From positions 8,048,459 to 8,112,458 of the forward strand of contig NC_070619.1 in NCBI RefSeq assembly GCF_027172205.1: 64,000 nucleotides of DNA. The letters run 5' to 3'. A program made the translations under genes and the position numbers. Every line of letters starts with the position of its first letter. Position 1 is the first letter of the stretch. The notes beneath the pieces are model-generated. The model ran no database searches, had not been told where the DNA came from, and worked only from the letters and a program-made list of their open reading frames with translations. Of the stretch, positions 1-10,836 are shown piece after piece. This stretch comes from Podarcis raffonei. Its lineage: Eukaryota; Chordata; Lepidosauria; Squamata; Lacertidae.

Positions 1-14
1 ATTTGGTTATACTA

Positions 15-327
15 CAGTGGTGCCTCGCAAGACGAAATTAATCCGTTCCGCGAGTCTCTTCGTCTTGCGGTTTCTTCGTCTTGCGAAGCATGGCTATTAG
101 CGGCTTAGCAGCTTAGCGGCTATTAACGGCTTAGTGGTTTAGCGGCTATTAACGGCTTAGCGGCTTTAAGAAAAAGGAAACAAACTCGCAAGAACTCGCA
201 AGACGTTTCGTCTTGCGAAGCAAGCCCATAGAGAAAATCGTCTAGCGAAGCGACGCAAAAAACGAAAAACCCTTTCGTCTTGCGCGTTTTTCGTTTTGCG
301 AGGCATTCGTCTTGCGGGGCACCACTG
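15..327 (+). mobile_element. Tigger-like MITE, CAGTGGTGCCTCGCAAGACG family
   Basis: Termini cagtggtgcctcgcaagacg and cgtcttgcggggcaccactg are inverted, flanked by TA on both sides. TA target and CAGTGGTNCCTCG ends fit TcMar/Tigger-type non-autonomous elements. A longer relative is at 38487-39409. Confidence 0.75.
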
Positions 328-804
328 TATTAGGAATATATAGACAGATAGTTATGAAATTATTGTGAGGTTTAATAAGTTAACTGTTTACATTTGGACA
401 ACTTTTCTGCTGTACTTTAGTGGAAGGAGAAAAATAATAACAATTTAAACAATTTATTTTGCTAAAGCAGCAATATTATAGCATATGTATCCATGTTTGT
501 TAACTGGTGTGGTTAAACTTTAAAAAAAAAAAAAAGCTTAGACTGAGTTTTAGCACACATGAAAAACTTAAAACAAATCCTTATTTCCTGATGAACAGCC
601 TTTGGACTGTAATGTAACTTAAACAGAAAATCTTTAGAAAGATTTTCCCTCCAAAAGCATTTTATTTTAAAAATCCAATTTAAATCAAAATAATCGATTT
701 TTTAAAAATAAAATAATCGATTTTTATGCACCCTGCTTTTAAAGGTATTTCATTTTAGAATGTATATAAAGCAGTTATAGCAGCCACTTTGGCCCTTTGC
801 TAGA
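328..804. other. AT-rich SSBP4 intron, nothing recognised
   Basis: About 475 bp of AT-rich sequence with A and T runs. No exon-like or repeat-like segment I can name. Confidence 0.5.
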
Positions 805-820
805 TGGTCAAATTAGTCTT

Positions 821-1673
821 TTTTTTCCTTCCAAAAATTTTATTGATTTTTCAGAATTTTAAACAAACAAACACACATAAATCATAACTAAACTTGGTCC
901 AATCTTAGTAACATTGTTAAATGACTCCCTCAAATTCCCTGGACTGAATTTCATTATATATCATTGTAAGGGTTTTCCAAGATAAAAATCTCATAAAATT
1001 TGCTTAATCCTCTTAACATGTTTATCTCTTTTCATCTTAACTTTAAACATGTTGTTCTATACTTTCACAAATTTAAATCCTTAGCCTATCTATTATTTTG
1101 CAAGTGTTTCTATTTAATTTATCTTAGCATATTTGGATAAATAGTCTTTGAATTTCTTCCATTCTTCCTCCTTCTGGTCGCGGATTCTTCCGGTCAGGTC
1201 GGCCAGCTCCAAAAAGTCCATCATCTTCATTTGCCATTCCTCCACTGTTGGGACTTCTTGTGTTTTCCAATTCTTGGCTAACAAAATTTGAGCTGCAGTT
1301 GTGGCATAGAAAAAAAATCTAACTTTTTTGGGGCAATTCCAAACCTGCTAATCCAAGAAGAAAGGCCTCTGGTTTCTTAACAAATGTGTATTTCAACATT
1401 TTTTTCAATTCATTATAAATCTTCTCCCAGAAGTCTTTCACCTTGGGACAAGTCCACCACATATGATAAAAGGTACCTTCCTTTCCTATACATTTCCAGC
1501 ATAGATTATCACTGTTGTGCTTTGCTAATTTTACAGGGGTTAAGTACCATCTATACATCATTTTCATAATGTTTTCCTTTAACACCGTACATGCAGTGAA
1601 CCTGACCCCTTTCCTCCACAACCTTTCCCAATCTTCAAGCATTATATTATGTCCCACATCTTTTGCCCCAAGG
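821..1673 (-). mobile_element. 5'-truncated L1 LINE (ORF2 3' end)
   Basis: Flanked by a 16-bp target duplication TGGTCAAATTAGTCTT at 805-820 and 1674-1689. The minus strand encodes an L1 ORF2 C-terminal segment with CWKCIGKEGTFYHMWWTCP, and a poly(T) end lies next to 821. The insert ends 55 bp before the SSBP4 exon at 1745. Confidence 0.85.
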
Positions 1674-1744
1674 TGGTCAAATTAGTCTTGATCTGGTCTA
1701 AGACAGAGCTATGTATCTTAATTCTGCCCCCCGTCACTCCGCAG

Positions 1745-1829
1745 TGTCTTCTGGGACCTGTACTGCGCTGCACCTGATCGGAGGGAGACGTGCGAGCACT
1801 CGAGCGAAGCCAAGACCTTCCACGATTAC
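1745..1829 (+). CDS. SSBP4: SSBP4 internal exon, end of the LUFS/LisH region (first SSBP4 exon in window)
   Basis: SSBP4 is a nuclear cofactor of the SSBP2/3/4 family. From family knowledge, its N-terminal LUFS domain binds LDB1 and stabilises LIM-homeodomain/LDB1 complexes, and a long Gly/Pro/Met-rich tail follows. This exon encodes the end of the N-terminal domain: the first base completes a Cys codon, then [14 protein letters not shown] and [14 protein letters not shown], close to the human exon. It has a cag acceptor and a gtgagt donor, and 85 nt = 1 + 28 codons. Earlier exons (start Met, LisH helices) are not in 1-1744 and must lie left of the window. The following exons continue the frame through each junction for 305 codons in total. 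SSBP4 rather than SSBP2/3 is chosen from the linked ISYNA1 and ELL and from the run NSIPYSSSSPGSY. Confidence 0.93.
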
Positions 1830-1989
1830 GTGAGTACGCACGTTTGCCATCTCAAAGGCGTGGCATGCGAGGAAGGCGCGAGGAGGAGGGACGAGGAAAG
1901 AAGAAGAAAGAGCAAGGCCAGAGACCGATTCTTCTTGCTATAACGTTCAGCAGGGAGCAGTTTTGGGGAGGTGTGGGGGGGGGGGGAGG

Positions 1990-2497
1990 TTGTTGTTGTT
2001 GTTGTTTAGTTGTTTAGTCGTGTCCGCCTCTTTGTGACCCCATGGACCAGAGCACGCCAGGCACTCCTGTCTTCCACTGCCTCCCGCAGTTTGGTCAAAC
2101 TCATGTTAGCAGCTTTGAGAACACTGTCCCACCATCTCGTCCTCTGTCGTCCCCTTCTCCTTGTGCCCTCCATCTTTCGCAGCATCAGGGTCTTTTCCAG
2201 GGAGTCTTCTCTTCTCATGAGGTGGCCAAAGTCTTAGAGCCTCGGCTTCAGGATCTGTCCTTCCAGTGAGCACTCAGGGCTGATTTCCTTCAGAATGGAG
2301 AGGTTTGATCATCTTGCAGTCCATGGGACTCTCAAGAGTCTCCTCCAGCACCAGAATTCAAAAGCATCCATTCTCCGGCGATCAGCCTTCTTGATGGTCC
2401 AGCTCTCACTTCCATACATCACTACTGGGAAAACCATAGCTTTAACTATACGGACCTTTGTTGGCAAGGTGATGTCTCTGCTTTTTAAGATGCTGGG
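1990..2497 (-). mobile_element. Bov-B (RTE) LINE 3' fragment
   Basis: Starts with (TTG)n then gtttagtcgtgtccgcctct, the reverse of the Bov-B 3' end. The minus-strand peptide includes SWTIKKADRRRMDAFEFW and RRLLRVPWTAR, shared with six other copies here. Confidence 0.88.
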
Positions 2498-3295
2498 GGG
2501 GGAGGTTAACCCCCCAATAATAATAAATGATTTTGTCAATTGAGAACCTCCCAGATGTGTCTGACTACAGCTCCTCGTCTGGCGCTCCCTAAAACATCTG
2601 CTGGGCGCCAGGTTACCAAATACTCCACAGCTATAGAGACCTAGCAGACAAATTTTTCTGTTTTTGCATTTCAAGCGCCTATTTTGCCCAGGCCAGTGCA
2701 GGCAATTAAGAAGAGACCCTTCCGCAACAGTTAATTAGCATCCCTTTTTAATTTTCTCACGGTTTTTAATTTTATTTATTTATTTGTTGTTGTTGTTGTT
2801 GTTCTATTTCGCTGCTGTAAACCCCCCCAAAATTATGACATGGCGATATACAAATCGGATGGTTATAAAACCACAGGGTGGGGGGTGGGATTTGAAAGAC
2901 TGTTTTAAAATTGGGGGAGGAAATGTGTCAACCTCGAAAACCAGCAACGAGGAAAGACACATTGACAGGGAAAATTAAAATTGCCTGTAATTGGGGGTGT
3001 GGAGCGAAGGATAGGTAGAAGAGAATTCATCGTTCTTTGGTCGACTCTCTCTGTTTTCCGAGAATGAGCTCTGTGTGGCTGCTTCTGTAGGTGGCTGGCA
3101 TCTCTACACCTCTCGCTGAGCATCCTTCCCTGCCGGTTTCCATGGAAACCGCATCCTTTCTGGACCATCTTTCCCCCAGCACACACACACACACACACAG
3201 ACAGACAGACCCACAGCCCCCCGGCTCTGCCTGCCTCCCCCCTTCTCTCTCTCTCTCTTTGCTGGGGGGCCAGCGAGACTTAAGATGTTGGGTGA
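2498..3295. other. SSBP4 intron; microsatellites only
   Basis: Contains a G-run, a (TTG)n block near 2786 and a (CA)n/(GACA)n block at 3180-3210. No coding exon recognised. Confidence 0.5.
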
Positions 3296-3346
3296 ACGTA
3301 GAATCGTAGCCTCAGAAGGGACCCTGGCGGTCATCTAGTCCAACCC
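3296..3346 (-). repeat. CR1-like LINE 3' tail
   Basis: Agaatcgtagcctcagaagg and gtcatctagtccaacccg are the reverse of a CR1 3' end. Confidence 0.5.
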
Positions 3347-3354
3347 GCGGCAAC

Positions 3355-3695
3355 GCAAGAAGATGCAGCTGTTGGATCCAGCCAGTGGGCCGGCATCCTG
3401 TTCTCACAGTGGCGGCCAGCCAGACCCCCCTGGGAAACCAGGGTGCAGGATCCGAGTGCGAGAGCAACTCTCCCTTCCTGGAGGTTCACAGCAACTGGGA
3501 TTCAGCAGCACCGTTTCCTCCAGTTCTGGAATAGGGGGCATAGCCATTCTGGCTACTTACCCATCAATAGCCCTCTCCCCCTTCCTTTAATTTGTACAGT
3601 CCTCGTTTGAAGCCATCCAAATTCATAGCCATCGCTGCCTCAAGGGCAGGGAGTTCCATAGTTTAACTCTGCGACGCCTAAAAAAGTCTGGCCGC
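3355..3695 (-). repeat. Unclassified interspersed repeat
   Basis: Sequence around gcatcctgttctcacagtgg and gggagttccatagtttaac resembles a repeat I associate with reptile genomes. Family not assigned. Confidence 0.35.
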
Positions 3696-3720
3696 TCAGG
3701 GCATGCGGAGCATTGGATTC

Positions 3721-4343
3721 ATAATAATAATAATAATTTATTATTTGTACCCCGCCCATCTGGCTGGGTTTCCCCAGCCACTCTGGGCGGCTTCCAACAA
3801 AGATTAAAAATACATTAAAATGTCACACATTAAAAACTTCCCTGAACAGGGCGGCCTTCAGATGTCCGTCAGGTAGTTGTTTATCTCTTTGACATCTGAT
3901 GGGAGCGCGTTCCAAGGGAGGGCGCCACCACCGAGAAGGCCCTCTGCCTGGTTCCCTGTAGCTTCGCTTCTCGCAATGAGGGAACCGCCAGAAGGCCCTC
4001 GGAGCTGGACCTCAGTGTCTGGGCTGGACGACGGGGGTGGAGACGCTCCTTCGGGGATACTGGGCCGAGGCCGTTTAGGGCTTTCAAGGTCAACACCAAC
4101 ACTTTGACTTGTGCTCGGAAACGTCCTGGGAGCTAATGTAGGTCTTTCAAGACCGGTGTTATGTGGTCTCGGCGGCCGTTCCCAGTCCCCAGGATGGCTG
4201 CCGCATTCTGGATTAGTTGCAGTTTCCAAGTCACCTTCAAAGGTAGAGCGCATGGCAGTAGTCCAAGCAGGAGATAACCAGAGCATGCACCACTCTGGCC
4301 AGACAGTCTGCAGGCAGGGTGGGTCTCATCCTGCGTATCAGGG
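3721..4343 (-). mobile_element. L2-type LINE 3' end
   Basis: Begins (ATT)n and ccccgcccatctggctgggt, the reverse of the L2 tail. It then holds the reverse of the C-terminal reverse-transcriptase-linked region seen in the better copies at 7318, 23617 and 35278. Confidence 0.8.
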
Positions 4344-4353
4344 ACGCTCTATA

Positions 4354-4552
4354 GGTACCACTCCAGCAGGAAAGTAAACGGCGTTTCCGTGCGCTGCTCT
4401 GGTTCGCCAGAAGCGGCTTAGTCCTGCTGGCTACATGACCCGGAAGCTGTATGCCGGCTCCCTTGGCCAGTAAAGCGAGATGAGCGCCGCAACCCCAGAG
4501 TCGGCTACGACTGGACCTTTGGTCAGGGGTCCCTTTGCCTTTACCTTTAAAA
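4354..4552 (+). mobile_element. Sauria-like SINE, 5' truncated
   Basis: Covers only the 3' two-thirds: ccggcgtt... region, gccagaagcggcttagtcct and the gtcaggggtccctttgcctt tail. Confidence 0.85.
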
Positions 4553-4796
4553 GCATTCTTGTTCAGACAGGCTTGGAAAACAACGCAAGTTCTAATGCGT
4601 TTTTAGTCTACTGTTATTTCAACTTTTTTTTTTAAGCCTCAATTTGCTGCTGTTGATTTTTCTTTGGGCACAATTGTACTGTTTCATTTTTATTTTTATT
4701 GTTAACTGTTTTCAGGCTCTTTTGTTTGTGTGTGTGTGTTTTTTTGCACACTCGAGCAGTGTATACGTTTGCGAAATAAATAAATACAGTGGTACC

Positions 4797-5020
4797 TCGG
4801 GTTACATACGCTTCAGGTTACAGACGCTTCAGGTTACACACTCCGCTAACCCAGAAATAGTGCTTCAGGTTAAGAACTTTGCTTCAGGATGAGAACAGAA
4901 ATCGTGCTCCGGCGGCAGCAGGAGGCCCCATTAGCTAAAGTGGTGCTTCAGGTTAAGAACAGTTTCAGGTTAAGAACGGACCTCTGGAACGAAATAAGTA
5001 CTTAACCCGAGGTACCACTG
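4797..5020 (+). mobile_element. Tigger-like MITE (GGTTACATACGC family)
   Basis: Inverted ends cagtggtacctcgggtta and taacccgaggtaccactg, flanked by TA. The interior repeats ttcaggttaagaac. One of seven related copies in the window. Confidence 0.85.
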
Positions 5021-5247
5021 TATTAGCATCTCTGTCGCCCACTCTCATCTCTGAGACCCCCTCAGATACCAGAACTGGCTGCCTCTGGCCAGGGATTTAT
5101 GGTCCATGTTGTTTTTTCCAAATCTGGATTATTGGAATCGTAGAAAAGAACAGTAGAATCACAAGAGTTAAAAAGGGACCCCGTGGGGTCATTTAGTCCA
5201 ACCCACTTGCTGCTTTGACCTACCTGCTTTCCTTCTTTTCTCGACAG

Positions 5248-5337
5248 AGCTCCACGGCCGCACCCAGTCCTGTGATGGCGAATGTGGCCCCCGGGGATGG
5301 AATGGCACCCAGTCCGATGATGTCTGGCTTTTTCCAG
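5248..5337 (+). CDS. SSBP4: SSBP4 exon: SSTAAPSPVM...GFFQ
   Basis: Ninety nucleotides, phase 0 to 0, with a tcgacag acceptor and a gtaagg donor. It encodes 30 residues beginning SSTAAPSPVMANVAPGDG and ending SGFFQ. This aligns with the human SSBP4 AAAPSPVM...GFFQ segment at the start of the low-complexity proline-rich transactivation tail. It joins directly to HDY of the preceding exon, as in other family members. Confidence 0.93.
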
Positions 5338-5392
5338 GTAAGGCTTGCGGGGTCTCAGGTCTGAGCCGGCAAAGCTCCTCTTCCTTTCTCTT

Positions 5393-5893
5393 TATAATAA
5401 TAATAATAAATTTTTATTTACATCCCGCCCTCCCCAGCTGAAGCCGGGGTCAGGGCGGCTAACAACAATAAAACAATACAACGTTCTAAAATCATTTCAT
5501 TATAAAATCAAATCAAATCAAATTGATGGCAACCATTGGGCTAGAAGTTCTGTGAAGATTGCCAAAGGAGGGAGTCAGGCTGTGCCCTGGCCAAAGGCCT
5601 GGTGGAACAGCTCTGTCTTGCAGGCCCTGCGGAAAGATGTCAAGTCCTGCAGGGCCCTAGTCTCTTGGGACAGAGCGTTCCACCAGATCGGGGCCACAGC
5701 CGAAAAAGCCCTGGCTCTGGTTGAGGCCAGCCTAACCTCTCTGTGGCCTGGGACCTCCAAGATGTTTTTGTTTGAAGATCGTAAGGTCCTCTGTGGGACA
5801 TACCAGGAGAGGCGGTCCCGTAGGATTTTCTCTCCTGGAATGGAACCTCCAGCTGCAGGAGCAGTCTACATCAGACCTCGGCCCGACAGGGAG
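5393..5893 (-). mobile_element. L2-like LINE, second family
   Basis: Starts (AATA)n with catcccgccctccccagctg. The minus strand encodes STRARAFSAVAPIWWNALSQ, matching the plus-strand copy at 61990-62452. Confidence 0.75.
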
Positions 5894-6412
5894 AACCTGT
5901 GAATTAGATGGTGCCTTGCTTGTGGAATTTCCTGGGGTGGGGTGGGGAAGGTGGGGGTCATATGTAAATTATGTGGGGAGGGGGATGGCTAGGGTGGGGG
6001 GGAACAGGAGAGGGAAATCCGGAGGCAGAGAGAAGCTCTTATCTTCCCTGGTGTGTGTGAACCAACAGCTCCCCCTAGAGGAATCCCAGTCGACTCAGCT
6101 TCCGACGACTGGGCTTCATAAACGTTGCTGCCTCTGACCTCGGAAGCCAAGCGAAGCCGTTGCAGCAGTGATAGCCATCAATCACTCTCTACCGTTCCCA
6201 TCAATTTGGCCGGCTCTCTTTCGAAGCCGTCCGGTTTGGCGGCCGTCCTTGTCTCTTGTGGCAGGGAGTTCCACAGGCTCTGCGCTGCTGGAAGAAGTCC
6301 TGTCTTTCCCCCCGTCCTGGATCCTCATGGTCAGCTCTGGCAGTCTGAGAGAGGGAGGGGAAAAATACTTCCATTTCCCTGTGGCATGCATTGTTTTACA
6401 AACTTAAAAAAG
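5894..6412. other. SSBP4 intron, nothing recognised
   Basis: G-rich stretch 5930-6010, then mixed sequence. No supported gene or repeat. Confidence 0.45.
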
Positions 6413-6420
6413 TCCCAAAC

Positions 6421-6669
6421 CAGGGGTCAGCAAACTTTTTCAGCAGGGAGCCGGTCCACTGTCCCTCAGACCTTGTGGGGGGCCGGACTATATTGGGAGG
6501 GGGGAATGAACGAATTCCTATGCCCCACAAATAACCCAGAGATGCATTTTAAATCAAAGGACACATTCTACTCATGTAAAAACACGCTGATTCCCGGACC
6601 GTCCGCGGGCCGGATTGAGAAGGCTATTGGGCTGGATCCGGCCCCCGGGCCTTACTTTGCCTACCCCTG
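6421..6669 (+). mobile_element. hAT-type MITE (CAGGGGTCAGCAAAC)
   Basis: Ends caggggtcagcaaac and tttgcctacccctg are inverted. The 8-9-bp flank GTCCCAAAC occurs at 6412-6420 and 6670-6678, as expected for hAT. Confidence 0.85.
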
Positions 6670-7058
6670 GTCCCAAACCCTGCAACCTTCCCTCATAATA
6701 GACCTCCATCTCTTGGTTTTATCACTCAGAACACCCTTTTTCCGAACGTTTTCCAACCCTACAATATCCTTTTTTAGCTAAGGCGACCAGAACACTCCCA
6801 ATTCCAGCCGCAGCATCAATTTATCTAACGGTATTACGACGCCGGCAGCTTTTATTTTCAGTTCCTTCCCGAATGATCCCTTCTGAACTTTCTGATCACT
6901 GTACCCCAACCTTCTCCCCAAGTGGGGGGGCACCTTCCGTTTTTGCTCATCAGTTGGGAAAATGGCATTTTTTGGGGGTGAGAATGGGAGGCTGGAGCCA
7001 TGGCCTAGTGGTCCTTTCCCCCATAACTCTGTTTCTGTTTCCCTCCGTGCCCCACAAG
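6670..7058. other. SSBP4 intron upstream of exon 7059
   Basis: No repeat I can name. Ends in the splice acceptor of the 7059 exon. Confidence 0.4.
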
Positions 7059-7136
7059 GGACCTCCAGGCTCCCAGCCGCCCCCCCAGGGCTCACCACAC
7101 CACCCCACTGCCGCGATGATGGGGCTGCAAAGTCAG
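7059..7136 (+). CDS. SSBP4: SSBP4 exon: GPPGSQ...MMGLQSQ
   Basis: Seventy-eight nucleotides, phase 0 to 0, acceptor cacaag and donor gtgaga. The 26 residues GPPGSQPPPQGSPHHP... to MMGLQSQ match the family segment GPPGSQPSPH...MMGPHGQ. Part of the Gly/Pro-rich tail; no catalytic function is expected. Confidence 0.92.
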
Positions 7137-7317
7137 GTGAGACCACAGAGCCATTCTGCTGCGACGTTTCTGCATTCTCACTCTATAAAGATTCCACCAT
7201 TGTAGGGGGCTGGACTGGATGACCTTCGGGGTGTCCCCTTCCCACTCGACGATTCGACGTCGCTTGCAAATCCTATCCCCCCCTTTTTGGTAACACTGGG
7301 GGTTGACCCATGGAATA

Positions 7318-7939
7318 ATAATAATAATAATCATTCATTATTTATACCCCGCCCATCTGGCTGAGTTTCCCCAGCCACTCTGGGTGGCTCCCAATCAAGT
7401 GTTAAAAACAATACAGCATTAAATATTAAAAACTTCCCTGAACAGGGCTGCCTTCAGATGTCTTTTAAAGATAGGATAGCTGCTTATTTCTTTCACATCT
7501 GAAGGAAGGGCGTTCCACAGGGTGGGCGCCACTACCGAGAAGGCCCTCTGTCTGGTTCCCTGTAACCTCACTTCTCGCAATGAGGGAACTGCCAGAAGGC
7601 CCTCGGCGCTGGATCTCAGTGTCCGGGCTGAACGATGGAGGTGGAGACGCTCCTTCAGGGATACTGGGCCGTTTAGGGCTTTCAAGGTCAGCGCCAACAC
7701 TTTGAATTGTGCTCGGAAACGTACTGGGAGCCAATGCAGATCTCTCAGGACCGGTGTTATGTGATCCCGGCAGCCACTCCCAGTCACCAGTCTAGCTGCC
7801 GCATTCTGGACTAGTTGCAGTTTCCGGGTCACCTTCAAAGGGAGCCCCACGTAGAGCGCATTGCAGTAGTCCAAGCGGGAGATAACTAGAGCATGCAGCA
7901 CTCTGGCGAGACAGTCTGTGGGCAGGTAGGAATTGCAGA
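7318..7939 (-). mobile_element. L2-type LINE 3' end
   Basis: Best minus-strand L2 copy: LDYCNALYVGLPLKVTRKLQ, HITPVLRDLHWLPVRFRAQF and FSVVAPTLWNALPSDVKE. (ATT)n tail at the low-coordinate end. Confidence 0.88.
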
Positions 7940-8094
7940 ATTGTCCAACCTCCTGCATCACAGGAATTTCCTCCTGAAAGATAGAGGCATCAGAGATGGT
8001 TTTAGGGTAGGGGCCTCTGAAATTTGAGAGCCCCCAGCCCGCCACTGGGGCTTGCAAATGTCTGCTTGCAATTTTTTAAAGCTGTGCTTCTGCC

Positions 8095-8762
8095 CCACAC
8101 TCTTGCCAGGGACTGCTTGGCTCTCACTTGTGGGGTGCCTCAGGGTTCTGTCCTCTCCCCTGTGCTTTTCAACATCTACATGCAGCCGCTGGGAGAGATC
8201 ATCAGGGGGTTGGAGCTGGGTGTTCATCAATATGCGGATGATACCCAGCTCTACCTCTCTTTCAAATCAGAACCAGTGAAGGCGGTGAAGGTCCTGTGTG
8301 AGTGTCTGGAGGCGGTTGGAGGATGGATGGCGGCTAACAGATTGAGGTTGAATCCTGACAAGACAGAAGGACTCTTTTGGGGGGACAGGAGGCAGTCAGG
8401 TGTGGGGGACTCCCTGGTCCTGAACAGGGTAACTGTGCCACTGAAGGACCAGGTGCGCAGCCTGGGAGTCATTCTGGACTCACAGCTGTCCATGGAGGCG
8501 CAGGTCAATTCTATGTCCAGGGCAGCTGTCTATCAGCTCGACCTGGTACGCAGGATGAGACCCTCCCTGCCCACAGTCTCGCCAGAGTGGTGCATGCTCT
8601 AGTTATCTCTCCCTTGGACTACTGCAATGTGCTCTACGTGGGGCTGCCTTTGAAGGTGACCCGGAAACTACAACTAATCCAGAATGCAGCATCTAGACTG
8701 GGGACTGGGGGTGGCCGCTGGGACCATATAACACCGGACCTCAAAGACCTGAAAGATCAGTA
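8095..8762 (+). mobile_element. L2-type LINE, reverse transcriptase fragment
   Basis: Encodes CGVPQGSVLSPVLFNIYM and YADDTQLYLSF, the reverse-transcriptase motifs of an L2/CR1-group LINE, then the downstream segment. The host exons are on the same strand but unrelated. Confidence 0.88.
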
Positions 8763-8768
8763 GCCAAG

Positions 8769-8985
8769 CTGGGTTCTGCACAGTCACAAAAACAAAACCG
8801 CAAAATAAATAGCAGCCATATATAGACCTCAGCGTAGCACTCAAAGCGGAAGCGATGCACTCAAAACGGAGCATGTTCAGCTTCCGAAAAAAGGTTCGCA
8901 AACTGGAACTCTTACTTCCGGGTTTGCAATGTTCGGGTTCCAAGTTTTTCGAGAACTAGGCTGTTTGGAAACCAAGGGACCACTG
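8769..8985 (-). mobile_element. Tigger-like MITE, truncated (GGTTCTCAAAC family)
   Basis: Ends aaaccaagggaccactg before TA; the interior resembles 31133-31505 and 62768-63212. The other end is missing. Confidence 0.65.
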
Positions 8986-8999
8986 TATAGAAGGAGAGG

Positions 9000-9200
9000 G
9001 AGTGGCAGAGAGGAGCCTGGCTGGCCAAAAGTCACAGCTGTCTCCCGCACTTGCTGTGACAAACTCCCCTCCTCTTATCTCCCAAGAACCAGGAGAGGCA
9101 TGAAAAGGGCGGGGGAGAGGTTGGCTGTCCTCAGGCACAGTCTCCTATCGCTTGGCAAAAACCCTGGAGAGGAGGGGACTCAAGACTGCTGCGGGGAGGT
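9000..9200 (+). repeat. Unclassified repeat shared with 13340-15290
   Basis: Aaccaggagaggcatgaaaa and the following bases recur near 14655 and 15190. It could be part of an old LTR-type element; family not assigned. Confidence 0.4.
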
Positions 9201-9369
9201 GGGAAGCTTCGATTTTGGCAACTTGATTCCCACGGAAGAATAGCTGCTTTGCTCATTAGGCCTGGCAATCGGCCAAGTCTGTGCAGATCGCGTTTTTGGC
9301 TAAGGGATAGCTAACTCCAGTGTGATTTACGGCCGACTTGCTCTTTGACTCTCTGTGTGTCTCCCGCAG

Positions 9370-9429
9370 CCGTTCATGTCTCCACGCTTCCCGGCCGGAC
9401 TGCGGCCTTCGCTGCGGATGCCAAGCCAG
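9370..9429 (+). CDS. SSBP4: SSBP4 exon: PFMSPRFP...RMPSQ
   Basis: Sixty nucleotides, phase 0 to 0, acceptor ctcccgcag and donor gtgaga. Encodes PFMSPRFPAGLRPSLRMPSQ, almost identical in pattern to human PFMSPRFPGGPRPTLRMPSQ. A Bov-B LINE fragment starts about 40 bp beyond the donor. Confidence 0.94.
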
Positions 9430-9470
9430 GTGAGACCACCCACCAAAGGGCACCCACCCAGTCCGTAGGG

Positions 9471-9857
9471 TTGTTGTTGTTTAGTTGTTTAGTCGTGTCC
9501 GCCTCTTCATGACCCCCTGGACCAGAGCACGCCAGGCACTCCTGTCTTCCACTGCCTCCCACAGTTTGGTCAAACTCATGCTGGTAGCTTCCAGAACACT
9601 GTCCCACCATCTCGTCCTCTGTCGTCCCCTTCTCCTTGCGCCCTCCATCTTTCCCAGAATCAGGGTCTTTTCCAGGGAGTCTTCTCTTCTCATGAGGTGG
9701 CCAAAGTCTTGGAGCCTCAGCTTCAGGATCTGTCCTTCCAGTGAGCACTCAGGGCTGATTTCCTTCAGAATGGAGAAGTTTGATCTTCTTGCAGTCCATG
9801 GGACTCTCAAGAGTCTCCTCCAGCACCAGAATTCAAAAGCATCCATTCTTCGGCCAT
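9471..9857 (-). mobile_element. Bov-B (RTE) LINE 3' fragment
   Basis: Same 3' end as 1990-2497, inserted about 40 bp after the SSBP4 exon 9370-9429. Confidence 0.87.
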
Positions 9858-9957
9858 CTGCAAAACCTTTCCTTCAGGTAGTGGCGGAAACGATCTCCCT
9901 GGTCAAAGGCGCTGTGGATTTCTTTTAACACGGCAACCCCGGGGTTGTCTTCAGCAG

Positions 9958-10180
9958 AGAGGCAGTGCGGTTTAGTGGTTAGAGTGCCGGCTTAGGGTCC
10001 AGGAGAGACCAGGGTTCAAAACACACACACCCAATTCGTCCAGGAAGCTGACTTGGAGACCAGTCATTGTCTCTCAGCTTAGCCTACCTCGCAAGACTGT
10101 TGTTGGAATTCAGTGAAGGGGGCCAGTTTCTTGGAGGAAAACAAAGTGAGATAGAAATGTATAGTACAGCATTAAATATT
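9958..10180 (+). mobile_element. tRNA-derived SINE of a second, MIR-like type
   Basis: Gcagtgcggtttagtggtta and gaccagggttcaaa look like Pol III A and B boxes. Cattgtctctcagcttagcc follows. Distinct from the abundant Sauria-like SINE. Confidence 0.5.
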
Positions 10181-10780
10181 AAAATATTTAAAACTTCCCT
10201 GAACTTCTCTTTCAATGTGTCTACTCTGAGTAGGACCAGCTTTGGGAAACCACCACCCTCCTTTCCCAAAACAACACCCCAACAATTTGCCTGGTCGCTT
10301 CCCACCTCTGGACAAATGGAATATTTCATTTCCTAGACCTGACAACTCCTCATTTTTTAATTTTCACATTATCCCCGCTTGTCTTTCAGATATATCTTCT
10401 TCCATCTCCCCCGCCTTTTATTTTCTTTATGTATATATCATTTGCCCTGCATGTATGTTGAACATCTGGGTGTTGCTGTCCCATCCGGATTTTCGGATCT
10501 CACCCAGGCTAGCTTAATCTGTTTTCGTTTTAACTTTTCGAAAGTTTTACTTTATCGCGGTTTATGTTTCCTGTTGAGAATTTTATTGTCTCTGTTTTTT
10601 TGGGGGGGTAAACTGCTTTGGGGGTGTCCTTCTTGTTTTAACAACCGGGTGATATATAAATTTTATGAAACGACATCAATAAAAATAGATCTCTGTAGCG
10701 TGTGCAGGTATCCCAATGTGGGGGATAGGTAAGGTGATTCTTAACCCACCCCAATCGATCTAGTTTGTAAAATATATATA
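10181..10780. other. SSBP4 intron, nothing recognised
   Basis: Mixed AT-rich sequence without exon or identifiable repeat, ending in a (TG)n run at 10788-10812. Confidence 0.45.
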
Positions 10781-10787
10781 CCACTTG

Positions 10788-10812
10788 TGTGTGTGTGTGT
10801 GTGTGTGTGTGT
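10788..10812. repeat. (TG)n microsatellite
   Basis: About twelve uninterrupted TG units. Confidence 0.95.
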
Positions 10813-10836
10813 ATTTGGGGAAACCCAACAACCTTA

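Noticed and set aside
7419-8057. 212-codon minus-strand frame
   Set aside because: It is the remnant of an L2 LINE reverse-transcriptase region, not a host gene.
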